A DNA stretch of 64,000 bases from JAHFUA01 sp963808725 (GTDB lineage Bacteria; Acidobacteriota; Terriglobia; Terriglobales; Acidobacteriaceae): contig CAWEGO010000001.1 in NCBI GenBank assembly GCA_963808725.1, positions 1-64,000 of the forward strand, written 5' to 3'. Below the pieces are notes generated by a model. That model ran no database searches, was not told where the DNA came from, and saw nothing but the letters and a program-made list of their open reading frames with translations. Below, one piece after another: positions 15,929-26,459 of the stretch. The position numbers were made by a program, and so were the translations under genes. Every line of letters begins with the position of its first letter. The first letter of the stretch is position 1.

Positions 15929-18754
15929 TCACTGCACCGTCAGCGTGGTCGAGCCGATGACGCCGGCGGAGCTGGCCGTGATGGTGGCGGTCCCGGTGGC
16001 CAGTGCTTTGGCTAAACCGGGGGTTGTGATCGGCGGATTCACGGTGGTGATGGGCCCGATGACCGCCACGACCGCATTGCTGGAGTTCCAGGTGACGAAT
16101 TTGGTCATGTCGCGCGTGGTCTTGTCCGAGAACGTGCCCGTGGCTGTGAACTGCTGCGTCGCGCCGACACCGATGCTCGGGTTCGTAGGCGTGATTGTCA
16201 GCGCACTGAGCGTCGCGACCGTGGCGACGGGCCTGATCACGACGAAATCCGGGGTGCAGCCACCAGGGGCAGTCGGACACGGGAACACGGCGATGCTTAG
16301 AACGTCGGTCGGGGGTGTTTTTGTGAGGTCAATCCGGTGGACCGTACCATCATTGGCGCCGACGTAGAGACTGGCGCTGTCGGGGGTCACGCCACCCGAG
16401 AGCGGTTGCGCTCCGCCCGCCAGCGGAACGACCAACGTCACCTTCGTTCCCAGGTTGTACACCAGCACACCCTGGTCGCTGGTCAGGATGATCGCCAGTT
16501 GGCTGTTGGGGGTCACGATGAGCTGCGTGGCGTTGAAGCTGGAAACGGGAACGCCGTTGCTGCTAAAGGAGCTGGTGATCGGAGTGGAGTTGGTGATCAA
16601 AGGGGGACAGATGCCTTTGGTAGCGACGGAGCTGACGGTGGCGTCGATTTCGTCGATGTTCGGCGAGTTGGCGTCCACCATCGCTGTGCCGGTGGGGACG
16701 GCAGCGATGAGCGTAGGAAAGCCGCCCACGGCCACCGGGGTTGTTTGCAGCATGTCGCTGCAGCTCGCGACAACGTCGTCGCCGCCGGAATCGGCCACAT
16801 ACGCCATGGGACCGGTGGCGAAGAAAGACACCGCCTGCGATGAGCTGGCGCTTATGGTGCCGCTCAAAGTGCGGGCTTGCAGGGGCAGGCTGGGATTATA
16901 GATATACAGCTCCCCGCCAGTCACGATATAGATCTTTGACCCGTCCGGGCTGATTGCGGCCGCCACGCCGGGCGTGACGTAACCTCCGCCTGAAGCCGCC
17001 AAGCCGCTGTTCGAGTCGGTGTAAGTGAAAGTAGTGGGCGAAGGCACCGTCTGCACGGTGTATGGGCCGTTATAGCCCGCTACCGACACGCCCGCCACCA
17101 CCACCGATTGTCCCGCAACCAAGCCGTGGGGCGTGTTGGTAGTAATGATGACAATGTTCCCGCTCTCCGCGGCTCCGGTGCCCGCAATGAAACTGGCAAT
17201 GCTGATGTCAGGAGTCGCTTGAATGCCAGGAACAGAGGTAGTGATGAAGAGCTGGTTGGTCGCCGGGTCGGAAACCACTACGTGATTGCCATCCGTGGTC
17301 ACCGCCGTACCCGGGATGGTCGAATTCGGAGTGGGTACAGTGGCGACCGTAGGGTCGAATCGCAACAGCCCCGAGCAGGCCTCGCCGTCGGGTCCGGTGG
17401 TACCGTTGGCGCAGATGGTGCCCAGGAAAGCGGGGTCGCCCGATGGCGCGATTACCATGGAGTTCACCTGCACGCCGGCCGGCAAGGTGAACGCCGCTCC
17501 AGGTACGTTGGTGGTGGTATCGATGGGGACGATGAGGTTGCTGTAAGGACATGCTGCGCTCGGGCTGCAGGGGGGAGGAGTCGCGGTAGTCACCAGCACG
17601 GTGCTGTCGACGGTGCCCGTGACGGTAGCGGTCACCGCATTATCGCTATACACCGGCTGCGGGGGGACGAAGTTGACATTGCACGACGGCGGTAGGCAGG
17701 CGGCCGTGATCTCGGCGGTGCCGGGTGCCGCCGTGTTTACCGTCCCCAGGGCCACCACCGCCAGCGCCGGCTGAGAACTCAACCACGTGAGACCGAGGGT
17801 GTTGGTCGTGAGGTCCAAGGCGATACCTTGGCTATCCGTAACAATCGGCGTCAAGGGTACTGTGGAACTAACCGGCGCGGTGAATGAGGTGGTGGTGTCG
17901 GTGGGCGAGTTCTGGACATGAATGCTGGCCACGGCACAGGTGGTGAAGCCGGCGGACCCAGACACGAGCGCACCGGGTGCGCCTATCGATGCCACCACCG
18001 TCGCTTGGCCGGGAGTGGCCGCAGTCACCATAACGGGAGTGGTCGCGATGGTGGTGTTCCCATTGGCCTGCAGTGTGGCAACCTGCGCCGGTGAGACGGC
18101 CCAGTTGATGTTCCCGATGGTGCTACTAGGGACCAGGCAGGGCACGCTGGAAGACCCGGTGATGCGCAGGCAGGCGGCTGGGTCATTACTAAAAGCCTGG
18201 GCCGTGAACATGCCCATATTGGGCGTGGTAGTGGGGGTGCCGTTCTGGGAAAAGCAGCCGTTTGGATTGCCCGGCCCGGGTATCGGATTGCCGGCATCGG
18301 ATATGATCGCGATGCTGTCGACGGGCTCGTGATCGGCGACCACGACGGTGCTGCTGCTAAAGCTAATGTTGTTCGCCGTGGTGGTGGTAGTCGTGGTGGT
18401 AGCTCTGATGCTGGCCGTGCCCAGCGGCAGCAGATTGTTGGCGTTGTCGGTGGTCTGGCAGCGGATAAAGCCTGAATCCCACTGCCCGGCGCAGATCAGG
18501 CCGTTATTGGAGACCGTGATGACAGCATTGTTGTCGGAGCTGTACGCCAAGGGGGGGATGGCGACAGGAACGTTGTTGGCGTCCAGGGCCTGGGCCGTGA
18601 TCTGGGCCGTGGCGCCGCGGCTGAGAGAAAGCGTTGCAGGCGAGAGTGTGATGCTGACGCTCGGCCCGACGGACGCGCCGCCGCAACCCAGCAATATCAT
18701 TCCAATAGTTAAGAATAAGAGGACGCCTGCGCCCAGAACCAGGAACCGCTGCAT
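15929..18754 (-). CDS. large surface lipoprotein with Ig-like (Big_2-type) repeats
   Basis: A 941-residue protein starting at ATG 18754 after GGAGGGTAC. A lipoprotein signal (MQRFLVLGAGVLLFLTIGM, then LLGC) predicts lipidation of Cys24. Bacterial Ig-like segments occur at both ends: VSITLSPATLSLSRGATAQIT near 33-53 and LTITPTNPSIGVGATQQFT near 860-880, with TATITASSAGV at the end. The middle (about 440-830) reads like a beta-propeller-type repeat region (SPDGSKIYIVTGGELYIYN). There is a Thr-rich run near residue 130. It is an exported structural or adhesive protein of unknown role; such genes are common in Acidobacteriota. Confidence 0.85.
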   Translation of the reverse strand: MQRFLVLGAGVLLFLTIGMILLGCGGASVGPSVSITLSPATLSLSRGATAQITAQALDANNVPVAIPPLAYSSDNNAVITVSNNGLICAGQWDSGFIRCQTTDNANNLLPLGTASIRATTTTTTTTANNISFSSSTVVVADHEPVDSIAIISDAGNPIPGPGNPNGCFSQNGTPTTTPNMGMFTAQAFSNDPAACLRITGSSSVPCLVPSSTIGNINWAVSPAQVATLQANGNTTIATTPVMVTAATPGQATVVASIGAPGALVSGSAGFTTCAVASIHVQNSPTDTTTSFTAPVSSTVPLTPIVTDSQGIALDLTTNTLGLTWLSSQPALAVVALGTVNTAAPGTAEITAACLPPSCNVNFVPPQPVYSDNAVTATVTGTVDSTVLVTTATPPPCSPSAACPYSNLIVPIDTTTNVPGAAFTLPAGVQVNSMVIAPSGDPAFLGTICANGTTGPDGEACSGLLRFDPTVATVPTPNSTIPGTAVTTDGNHVVVSDPATNQLFITTSVPGIQATPDISIASFIAGTGAAESGNIVIITTNTPHGLVAGQSVVVAGVSVAGYNGPYTVQTVPSPTTFTYTDSNSGLAASGGGYVTPGVAAAISPDGSKIYIVTGGELYIYNPSLPLQARTLSGTISASSSQAVSFFATGPMAYVADSGGDDVVASCSDMLQTTPVAVGGFPTLIAAVPTGTAMVDANSPNIDEIDATVSSVATKGICPPLITNSTPITSSFSSNGVPVSSFNATQLIVTPNSQLAIILTSDQGVLVYNLGTKVTLVVPLAGGAQPLSGGVTPDSASLYVGANDGTVHRIDLTKTPPTDVLSIAVFPCPTAPGGCTPDFVVIRPVATVATLSALTITPTNPSIGVGATQQFTATGTFSDKTTRDMTKFVTWNSSNAVVAVIGPITTVNPPITTPGLAKALATGTATITASSAGVIGSTTLTVQ

Positions 18755-18928
18755 GTACCCTCCACCCCAGAGTGATTCCGGGGCGTCCATCTCCCCCACG
18801 ATTCCCATCAGGGGGATTCGTCAGTTTAGAAGCTGAAGATTGTTTCGGCAACTCCCGGTCCAGGCAGCTAGTGCACCTCCCGTCCAAGATGTATTTATCA
18901 CGTCAACCCCGCCTGGGGGCGCACGCGG
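18755..18928. other. intergenic region between divergent lipoprotein and str operon
   Basis: No gene. It holds the lipoprotein ribosome-binding site (GGAGGGTAC, minus strand, 18755-18763). CGTCAACC (18901-18908) forms an inverted repeat with GGTTGACG (18927-18934), which overlaps the -35 box of the ribosomal promoter. No convincing minus-strand promoter was found. Confidence 0.6.
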
Positions 18929-18957
18929 TTGACGCTCACCAGCAGAGTTGTTATATT
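18929..18957 (+). promoter_or_regulatory. promoter of the str (rpsL) operon
   Basis: TTGACG (18929-18934), a 17-base spacer and TATATT (18952-18957). Expected start is near 18964, giving a leader of about 330 bases before rpsL. It is the best sigma70-like site found upstream of the ribosomal clusters. Confidence 0.65.
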
Positions 18958-18963
18958 CGAGAG

Positions 18964-19294
18964 GTTCTGCGAGCAGCTTTGGTAGTGCCTGTGTTTCCAG
19001 GTTGTAGATGACACGCGCCCGAGGACAGCAGGTTGGTCCGCTAACAGGGCGCCCTCGCTGAAACGGGCCTGCGCTGCCTTGCGCCGCGCGCAAGGGTATG
19101 CAGGCCCAGGCTGGCGAAACGGAGCTTCACCCCCCGGGGTCTGAAAGCCACCGTCGCCGGGCCGCCATACGGAAACCAACCAATCTCCCCGCAGTGCGGG
19201 GAAGTATGGTGCGGCGAAAAGCCGCACCAGTCCTGAAATAGGGATCGAGCCGATGCGCGCAGGTGCGCGCGCGCGCGTGAAGGAGCTGGGAACA
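18964..19294 (+). other. long rpsL leader with hairpins
   Basis: Untranslated leader of about 330 bases. A perfect 8-bp hairpin GGTGCGGC-GAAAA-GCCGCACC lies at 19208-19228; a smaller CCCGCAGTGCGGG stem lies just before it. An alternating GC tract (19265-19276) follows. The hairpin lacks a U-run, so it is not a simple terminator. A regulatory role, for example binding of S7 or S12, is speculation. Confidence 0.45.
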
Positions 19295-19669
19295 GTGCCC
19301 ACATTCAATCAGTTGGTGCGCCTGGGACGGCACAAGCCGAACTACAAGACCGCCAGTCCGGCGCTGCAGGCCTGCCCGCAGAAGCGCGGTGTGTGCACCC
19401 GCGTCTATACCCAGACGCCGAAGAAGCCGAACTCGGCCCTGCGCAAGGTGGCCCGCGTGCGCCTGACCAATGGGATCGAGGTCACCACCTATATTCCCGG
19501 GGTCGGCCACAACCTGCAGGAACACTCGATCGTGCTCATCCGCGGCGGCCGCGTCAAAGACCTGCCCGGCGTGCGCTACCACGTGATCCGCGGAACACTG
19601 GACACGGTCGGCGTTGCCAACCGTAAGCAGAGCCGCTCCAAGTACGGAGCCAAGCGGCCCAAGGCGTAG
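19295..19669 (+). CDS. rpsL: 30S ribosomal protein S12
   Basis: A 124-residue S12. GTG 19295 is the start: AAGGAG lies 9 bases upstream and the protein then begins PTFNQLVRLGRHK. The decoding-site loop PKKPNSALRK (streptomycin-sensitive type, with Lys) and GVGHNLQEHS, GGRVKDLPGVRYHVIRG are all present. First gene of the str operon; rpsG follows after 9 bases. Confidence 0.98.
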   Translation: MPTFNQLVRLGRHKPNYKTASPALQACPQKRGVCTRVYTQTPKKPNSALRKVARVRLTNGIEVTTYIPGVGHNLQEHSIVLIRGGRVKDLPGVRYHVIRGTLDTVGVANRKQSRSKYGAKRPKA

Positions 19670-19678
19670 GAGCTATCG

Positions 19679-20149
19679 ATGCCGAGAAAAGGACATATCA
19701 GCAAGATCGATGTCGCGCCTGACCCGATCTATGATTCGCCGCTGGTGAACAAGTTCATCAACTGCATGATGTGGGGCGGGAAGAAGAGCGTCGCCCAGGG
19801 CATCTTCTATGAATCGCTGGAGAAGCTGCAGGAAAAGGGCGGCGACGAGGCGCTCAAGCTATTCAAGAAGGCGGTGGAGAACTGCAAGCCGGTGCTGGAA
19901 GTCAAGACCCGCCGCGTAGGCGGCGCCAACTACCAGGTGCCGGTGGAGGTGAACCCAGACCGGCGTACCTCGCTGGCCATCCGCTGGCTGATCGGCTACA
20001 GCCGCGGGCGCGGCGAGAAGGGCATGGTGGATAAGCTCACCAACGAGTTGCTCGACGCGGCCAACAACCGCGGCGCGGCGATCAAAAAGAAGGAAGACGT
20101 GCATCGCATGGCAGAAGCCAACAAGGCCTTCGCACATTATCGTTGGTAG
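19679..20149 (+). CDS. rpsG: 30S ribosomal protein S7
   Basis: A 156-residue S7 of standard length, from MPRKGHISKIDVAPDPIY to MAEANKAFAHYRW. Conserved RRVGGANYQVPVEV and SLAIRWLIG are present. It nucleates assembly of the 30S head by binding 16S rRNA. In some bacteria it represses its own operon. Confidence 0.98.
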   Translation: MPRKGHISKIDVAPDPIYDSPLVNKFINCMMWGGKKSVAQGIFYESLEKLQEKGGDEALKLFKKAVENCKPVLEVKTRRVGGANYQVPVEVNPDRRTSLAIRWLIGYSRGRGEKGMVDKLTNELLDAANNRGAAIKKKEDVHRMAEANKAFAHYRW

Positions 20150-20165
20150 CAGCGCGAAGCGCTGC

Positions 20166-20216
20166 CGCTTTGGCCGTTGCCTATTAGCTTTTGGCCAAAA
20201 GCCAAGAGCCAAAAGC
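20166..20216. repeat. inverted repeat, GGCTCTTGGCTTTTGGCC family
   Basis: GCTTTGGCCGTTGCC... pairs with GGCCAAAAGCCAAGAGCC...; the centre is the palindrome GCTTTTGGCCAAAAGC (20188-20203). It lies in the rpsG-fusA gap. Related copies at 24632-24738 and 34180-34250. Confidence 0.8.
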
Positions 20217-20263
20217 GTAAGAGCGTTTTTGAGAGCTTAAAGAAAAAGAAGAAGAAAGAGACA

Positions 20264-22357
20264 GTGCCCCGACAGGTCCCATTATCGCGATGCCGCAACA
20301 TCGGCATCATGGCGCATATCGACGCCGGCAAGACCACGACCACCGAACGCATCCTGTTCTATACCGGCAGGACGCACCGGCTGGGCGAGGTGCATGAAGG
20401 CACGGCGACGATGGATTGGATGGCGCAGGAGCAGGAGCGTGGTATCACCATCACCTCCGCGGCGACGACGTGTACCTGGCGGGACGAGCTCATCAATATC
20501 ATCGACACCCCCGGCCACGTGGACTTTACCGCTGAGGTCGAGCGCTCGCTGCGCGTGCTCGATGGCGCCGTCGCCGTGTTCGACGCCGTGCATGGCGTCG
20601 AGCCGCAGTCGGAGACCGTCTGGCGCCAGGCCGACAAGTACGGCGTCCCGCGCATTTGTTTCATTAACAAGATGGACAAGATGGGCGCCGATTTCGAGCA
20701 CGCCATCGACACCATCCGCAAGCGTCTCAACGCCAGACCCCTCGCCATCCAGCTCCCCATCGGCCAGGAAGCCAATTTCCGCGGCGTCATCGACCTGTTC
20801 GAGATGAAAGCCATCATTTGGAATGAGGAGACCCTGGGCGCCGAGTTCGAGACCGAAGACATCCCTGAGGAGCTGAAGAAGAAGGCCAACGCTTTCCGCA
20901 ATCAGATGGTCGAAACCGTCGTGGAGAGCGACGACGAACTGCTGCACAAGTACATGGAAGGGGAGAACATCACACCCGAGGAGCTGCGCCAGGCGCTGCG
21001 GCGCTCCACCATCGCCCTGAAGCTGTTCCCGGTAATCTGCGGCAGCGCGTTCAAGAATAAGGGTGTGCAGCCGCTGCTGGATGCCGCCGTGGACTTCTTG
21101 CCATCGCCCATCGAAATCCCTCCCGTACAAGGCCTCAACCCCGACCATCCTGACAAGAAGGTCACCCGCAAGGCGGACGACAACGAACCGCTGTCGGCGC
21201 TGGCCTTCAAGATCATGACCGACCCGTTCGTCGGCCAGCTCACGTTTATCCGGCTGTACTCGGGGCAGATCAAGACCGGCGACAGCGTGTGGAACCCGCG
21301 CCTGCAGCGGCGCGAGCGCATTGGGCGCCTGCTCAAGATGCACGCCAACAAGCGCGAGGAGATCAGCGAAATCTACGCCGGCGACATCTGCGCCTGCGTC
21401 GGCCTCAAGAATATCTCTACCGGCGACACCATCTGCGACGAAAAGCACCCCATCGTGCTCGAGACCATCGAATTCCCGGCACCAGTGATTTCGGTGGCGG
21501 TCGAGCCCAAGACCAAGGGCGACCAGGAGAAGATGGGTGTTGCGCTATCGAAGCTCGCCAACGAAGATCCTACGTTCAAGGTTCACACCGATCCCGATAG
21601 CGGTCAGACCATCATCAGCGGCATGGGCGAGTTGCACCTGGAGATCATCGTGGACCGCATGATGCGCGAGTTCAGCGTGCAGGCCAACGTGGGCAAGCCG
21701 CAGGTCGCGTATCGCGAAACCATCCGCAAGGCTGCCGAAGCAGAGGGCAAGTTCATTCGCCAGACCGGCGGCCGCGGCCAGTACGGGCACGTGAAGATTC
21801 GCATTGAGCCGAATCCGGCCAAAGGCTACGAGTTCGTGGACGACATCACCGGCGGCGCGGTTCCCAAGGAGTACATCAAGCCCGTGGGCGAGGGCATCCG
21901 CGAGGCCATGGAAGGCGGCGTTCTCGCGGGCTACGAGATGGTGGACGTGAAAGCCACACTCTACGACGGCAGCTATCACGAGGTGGATTCGAGCGAGATC
22001 GCGTTCAAGATCGCCGGCTCAATGGCCTTCAAGGAAGCCGCGCGCAGGGCGTCGCCGGTGCTGCTCGAACCTATGATGTCGGTCGAGGTGGTCGTTCCCG
22101 AGGAATACATGGGGGATATCATCGGCGATTTGAACTCGCGCCGCGGCCGGGTCGAAGGCATGGAGCACCGCGCCGGGTCGCAGGTGATCCGCTCGCACGT
22201 GCCGCTGTCGGAGATGTTCGGCTACGCCACCGACATGCGCTCCCGTACGCAGGGCCGCGCGACCTACTCCATGCACTTCGCGCGCTATGAAGAAGTGCCT
22301 CGCTCGGTGGCGGAGGAGATCATCGCGCGCGTGCAGGGAAAGACGGTGAGTCGGTGA
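20264..22357 (+). CDS. fusA: translation elongation factor G
   Basis: A 697-residue EF-G. I start at GTG 20264 (VPRQVPLSRCRNIGIMAHIDAGKTT), the normal EF-G opening; a longer in-frame version adds 29 residues encoded by the repeat and a poly-Lys tract. P-loop AHIDAGKT at 17-24, then DTPGHVDF and NKMDKMGADF. Domain IV carries the usual RQTGGRGQYGHV. It drives tRNA-mRNA translocation and ribosome recycling. Confidence 0.97.
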   Translation: MPRQVPLSRCRNIGIMAHIDAGKTTTTERILFYTGRTHRLGEVHEGTATMDWMAQEQERGITITSAATTCTWRDELINIIDTPGHVDFTAEVERSLRVLDGAVAVFDAVHGVEPQSETVWRQADKYGVPRICFINKMDKMGADFEHAIDTIRKRLNARPLAIQLPIGQEANFRGVIDLFEMKAIIWNEETLGAEFETEDIPEELKKKANAFRNQMVETVVESDDELLHKYMEGENITPEELRQALRRSTIALKLFPVICGSAFKNKGVQPLLDAAVDFLPSPIEIPPVQGLNPDHPDKKVTRKADDNEPLSALAFKIMTDPFVGQLTFIRLYSGQIKTGDSVWNPRLQRRERIGRLLKMHANKREEISEIYAGDICACVGLKNISTGDTICDEKHPIVLETIEFPAPVISVAVEPKTKGDQEKMGVALSKLANEDPTFKVHTDPDSGQTIISGMGELHLEIIVDRMMREFSVQANVGKPQVAYRETIRKAAEAEGKFIRQTGGRGQYGHVKIRIEPNPAKGYEFVDDITGGAVPKEYIKPVGEGIREAMEGGVLAGYEMVDVKATLYDGSYHEVDSSEIAFKIAGSMAFKEAARRASPVLLEPMMSVEVVVPEEYMGDIIGDLNSRRGRVEGMEHRAGSQVIRSHVPLSEMFGYATDMRSRTQGRATYSMHFARYEEVPRSVAEEIIARVQGKTVSR

Positions 22358-22390
22358 CAGTTATCCCGGCAACGGTTCGTTGTTGATCGG

Positions 22391-22717
22391 ATGTTTTGGG
22401 TCGTTGATGGTGAGCAGGCAAACTTTGAGGAGACTTTCGGACCGTCCGGAGCATGGCAGCCGTTGCTTGCGTGCTCTGAGGGGTATATAGGCACCGACGT
22501 GACCTGTGAGTCGCAGGTAGAACGGCGTTACAGGGTGTTGGATTTTTGGGCCTCGCACGCTGCGTTCGAGACTTTTCGTAAAAGGTTTGCCGAGCGTTAT
22601 GCGAGGTTCAACGAATTGGTTTCGGGTGAAGGTTCGATTAAGAGGCAATGGCTGGCGGGGACGTATTACATCGCCGATCCAAATGATGCCGAGGGAGACG
22701 ATTTCGTTCCGGCGTAG
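22391..22717 (+). CDS. ABM-like (antibiotic biosynthesis monooxygenase-fold) small protein
   Basis: A 108-residue protein between fusA and tuf, where no extra gene is usual. NFEETFGPSGAWQPLLACSEGYIGTD, VERRYRVLDFWASHAAFETFRKRF and a Tyr/Glu-rich third part match the small dimeric ABM ferredoxin-like fold in which residues pack around a substrate. Members include heme-degrading and quinone monooxygenases and many proteins of unknown use. No strong ribosome-binding site is visible. Its presence inside the str operon is odd. Confidence 0.6.
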   Translation: MFWVVDGEQANFEETFGPSGAWQPLLACSEGYIGTDVTCESQVERRYRVLDFWASHAAFETFRKRFAERYARFNELVSGEGSIKRQWLAGTYYIADPNDAEGDDFVPA

Positions 22718-22845
22718 CGGAACCAGCCCCGAAGGGGCGGCATTTGAGTTAGCCCAGGGCGTAAGCCCTGGGTAGGCTGATAGAAGAGATTCGAGTCCCG
22801 CAGGGACGGCACGAGTTTGAAAAGGGGCTTCAGCCCCCTGACTGA
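22718..22845. repeat. paired hairpins, AGCCCCGAAGGGGCGG family
   Basis: Three GC-rich hairpins in a row before tuf: AGCCCCGAAGGGGCG, AGCCCAGGGCGTAAGCCCTGGG and GGGGCTTCAGCCCC. The same set recurs at 30912-31005 before rplE, and a relative lies at 39841-39905 before rpoA. Confidence 0.85.
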
Positions 22846-22856
22846 CGGAGCAAGCA

Positions 22857-24044
<1,188 letters not shown>

Positions 24045-24063
24045 AACCGGAGGGCTGTTCGCG

Positions 24064-24204
24064 ATGCAAAAGCAAGGAAAGTTTTCCTCCGAACCTGTCA
24101 GTCGCTCCGGAAGCAGGACTGGGCCAAAGCCATACAGCTCGAGCCGTAGCTCTAGTGGCAAGTGGGGCGGCAGCTGCAGTGGCAGTAAGAGCGGAAATAA
24201 GTAA
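24064..24204 (+). CDS. possible Ser/Lys-rich small ORF (46 aa)
   Basis: ATG 24064 opens a 46-codon frame (MQKQGKFSSEPVSRSGSR..., ending SGSKSGNK) 19 bases after tuf, with GGAGGG 13 bases upstream. The composition is Ser/Gly/Lys-rich and no domain is recognised. It may be chance in a repeat-rich gap; I list it because it is the only coding-like content of that gap. Confidence 0.25.
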   Translation: MQKQGKFSSEPVSRSGSRTGPKPYSSSRSSSGKWGGSCSGSKSGNK

Positions 24205-24207
24205 TCA

Positions 24208-24235
24208 GTAGAGACGCAGCATGCTGCGTCTCTAC
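24208..24235. repeat. perfect 28-bp palindrome
   Basis: GTAGAGACGCAGCA followed by its exact reverse complement. Twenty-six bases of it recur at 41644-41669 after rplQ. Confidence 0.95.
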
Positions 24236-24301
24236 AAAATGCGGTTGGAAAAACATTATTCGCGGCATGCAGTCAGCCGCCAGCTCTTTGAGGAACCGAA
24301 C

Positions 24302-24631
<330 letters not shown>

Positions 24632-24738
24632 GCTTTTGGCTCTTGGCCGTTGGCTTGAACCTGAGCTATCGCAAGAGCGAGACAACCTACAGTGCCGATG
24701 CTCTGGCTGGCCAAAAGCCAAGAGCCAACAGCTAAGAG
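24632..24738. repeat. inverted repeat, GGCTCTTGGC family
   Basis: Left arm GCTTTTGGCTCTTGGCC (24632-24648) is complementary to GGCCAAAAGCCAAGAGCC (24709-24726), followed by AACAGCTAAGAGC. It fills most of the rpsJ-rplC gap. Confidence 0.85.
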
Positions 24739-24766
24739 CGGGTTTCGGCATGATGAGGGAGATTTT

Positions 24767-25501
24767 ATGGCGGTCAACGGAATTCTCGGTAAGAAAGTCG
24801 GGATGACGCAGCTGTTCGACGACAAGGGCGACGTGCATCCCATCACCGTGCTGCAGGCGGGGCCATGCGTGGTGACGCAGAAGAAATCCCAAGCCAAGGA
24901 AGGCTATGACGCGGTGCAGATCGGGCTGATCGAGTTCGTCAAGGAATCGCGGCTGACGCAGCCTGAGCGCGGTCATCTCGCGAAGCACAACCTGCCGCCG
25001 GTGCGCTTCCTGCGCGAGGTGGGCATCACCACGGACGGCGCGGGCGACGGCGCTGCGCCGGAGCCCACGAAGGTAGGCGACAAGGTGCTGGTGGATATCT
25101 TCCAGGGTGAGAAGTTCGTGGACGTCACCGGGACCAGCAAGGGACGCGGCTTTGCCGGCGTGGTCAAGCGGCACCACTTTGCCGGCGGGCCGAAGTCGCA
25201 TGGGTCGATGTTCCAGATCACCGGCTCGATCGGTTCGTCGGCGTTTCCTTCGCGCGTCTTCCGGGGCATGCGTATGTCCGGACATATGGGCAACGCTCGG
25301 GTGACGACGCGCAACCTGCGGGTGGTGGGCATCGATCTCGACGACAACCTGCTGATGGTCGAAGGCGCGGTGCCGGGGCCGAACGGCGGATACCTGGTGA
25401 TCAACAAGGCGGGGAAGCCGCCGCGTGAGCGCCGCGGATTCGGTGGCGAGGCCACTATCGACCCCTTGAAGGCGTCGAAGCGCAAAACCAAGAAGGCGTA
25501 A
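24767..25501 (+). CDS. rplC: 50S ribosomal protein L3
   Basis: A 244-residue L3. ATG 24767 follows GAGGGAG. The opening MAVNGILGKKVGMTQLFD and the central loop HFAGGPKSHGSM reach toward the peptidyl-transferase centre. MRMSGHMGNARVTTRNL is conserved. It is somewhat longer than the E. coli protein. Next gene after 5 bases. Confidence 0.98.
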   Translation: MAVNGILGKKVGMTQLFDDKGDVHPITVLQAGPCVVTQKKSQAKEGYDAVQIGLIEFVKESRLTQPERGHLAKHNLPPVRFLREVGITTDGAGDGAAPEPTKVGDKVLVDIFQGEKFVDVTGTSKGRGFAGVVKRHHFAGGPKSHGSMFQITGSIGSSAFPSRVFRGMRMSGHMGNARVTTRNLRVVGIDLDDNLLMVEGAVPGPNGGYLVINKAGKPPRERRGFGGEATIDPLKASKRKTKKA

Positions 25502-25506
25502 CTGTT

Positions 25507-26166
25507 ATGGCAAACATCGACGTTGTCGATCTGAGCGGCAAAAAGGTGGGGACGCTGGCCCTGGCCGACGAGGTCTTCAGCGCGGTCAACGAAGACCTGC
25601 TGTGGGAGGCGGTGAAACACTATCGCGCCTCGCTGCGCGCGGGCACGCATGCCACCAAGAACCGCAAACTGGTTTCCGGCTCGGGCAAGAAGCTGTGGAA
25701 GCAGAAGGGCACCGGCCGGGCCCGCGTGGGTTCGATCCGCTCGCCGCTGTGGCGGCACGGCGGCACGGTGCATGGGCCGCAGCCGCGTTCGTATGACTAC
25801 GCGTTCCCGCGCAAGAAGCTGCTGGGCGCGTTGCGTTCCGCGCTGGCCGCCAAGTTTGCCGATGGCAAGCTGACGGTGGTGGAGAGCTTCGAACTGAAGG
25901 AACCGAAGACCAAGGAATTTCGCAAGGCGCTGGACGCGCTGGAGGTCACCAAGACCGCGCTGGTGGTCGAGGCGGCCCAGGTCGAGAACCACAACCTGGA
26001 GCTCAGCTCGCGCAACCTCGATGGGGTCGAACTGGTGCGCGGCAACCAGGTGCATCCCTATCACCTGCTGCGCTATGACGCAGCCATCTTCTCGCGGCCG
26101 GCGCTGGAAAAACTTCAGGACACGCTGAAGGCTTCGGCTCCGAAAAGGAAGGCGGAGGTGGCGTAA
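25507..26166 (+). CDS. rplD: 50S ribosomal protein L4
   Basis: A 219-residue L4. The extended loop TKNRKLVSGSGKKLWKQKGTGRARVGS, which lines the exit tunnel, and HGPQPRSYDYAFPRK are present. In some bacteria L4 represses the S10 operon. Its stop overlaps the rplW start by one base. Confidence 0.98.
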   Translation: MANIDVVDLSGKKVGTLALADEVFSAVNEDLLWEAVKHYRASLRAGTHATKNRKLVSGSGKKLWKQKGTGRARVGSIRSPLWRHGGTVHGPQPRSYDYAFPRKKLLGALRSALAAKFADGKLTVVESFELKEPKTKEFRKALDALEVTKTALVVEAAQVENHNLELSSRNLDGVELVRGNQVHPYHLLRYDAAIFSRPALEKLQDTLKASAPKRKAEVA

Positions 26167-26459
26167 TGAAGTCGGCGTATCAGATCATTCGCCGCCCCAT
26201 CATCACCGAGAAGGGCTTAGGGATCAAGGAACTGCAGCGCACGTTGGTCTTCGAGGTGGCGGCGCAGGCGACCAAGACCGAGGTGAAGGAAGCGGTGCAG
26301 TCCATCTTCAAGGTCAAGGTGGACGCGGTGCGCACTGCCAACTTCCCGGGCAAGGAACGGCGGCGCGGCCGCTTCTCCGGCTACCGTCCGGACTGGAAGA
26401 AGGCCTACGTGCGCCTCAAAGCCGGCGAGAAGATGCCGGAGTACGCGCAGAATTTGTAG
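26166..26459 (+). CDS. rplW: 50S ribosomal protein L23
   Basis: A 97-residue L23: YQIIRRPIITEKG, QAVQSIFKVKVDAVRTANF-type core and the loop PGKERRRGRFSGYRPDWKKAYVRLK. It lies at the tunnel exit and docks trigger factor and SRP. Start codon overlaps the rplD stop (TAATG), so translation is coupled. Confidence 0.98.
   Translation: MKSAYQIIRRPIITEKGLGIKELQRTLVFEVAAQATKTEVKEAVQSIFKVKVDAVRTANFPGKERRRGRFSGYRPDWKKAYVRLKAGEKMPEYAQNL

Noticed and set aside
18901..18934. Divergent promoter for the lipoprotein gene from the CGTCAACC/GGTTGACG inverted repeat
   Set aside because: The minus-strand TTGACG has no acceptable -10 box at 16-18 bases.
20177..20263. N-terminal extension of EF-G (29 residues)
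   Set aside because: It is encoded by the intergenic repeat and a Lys tract. The conserved protein starts at GTG 20264.
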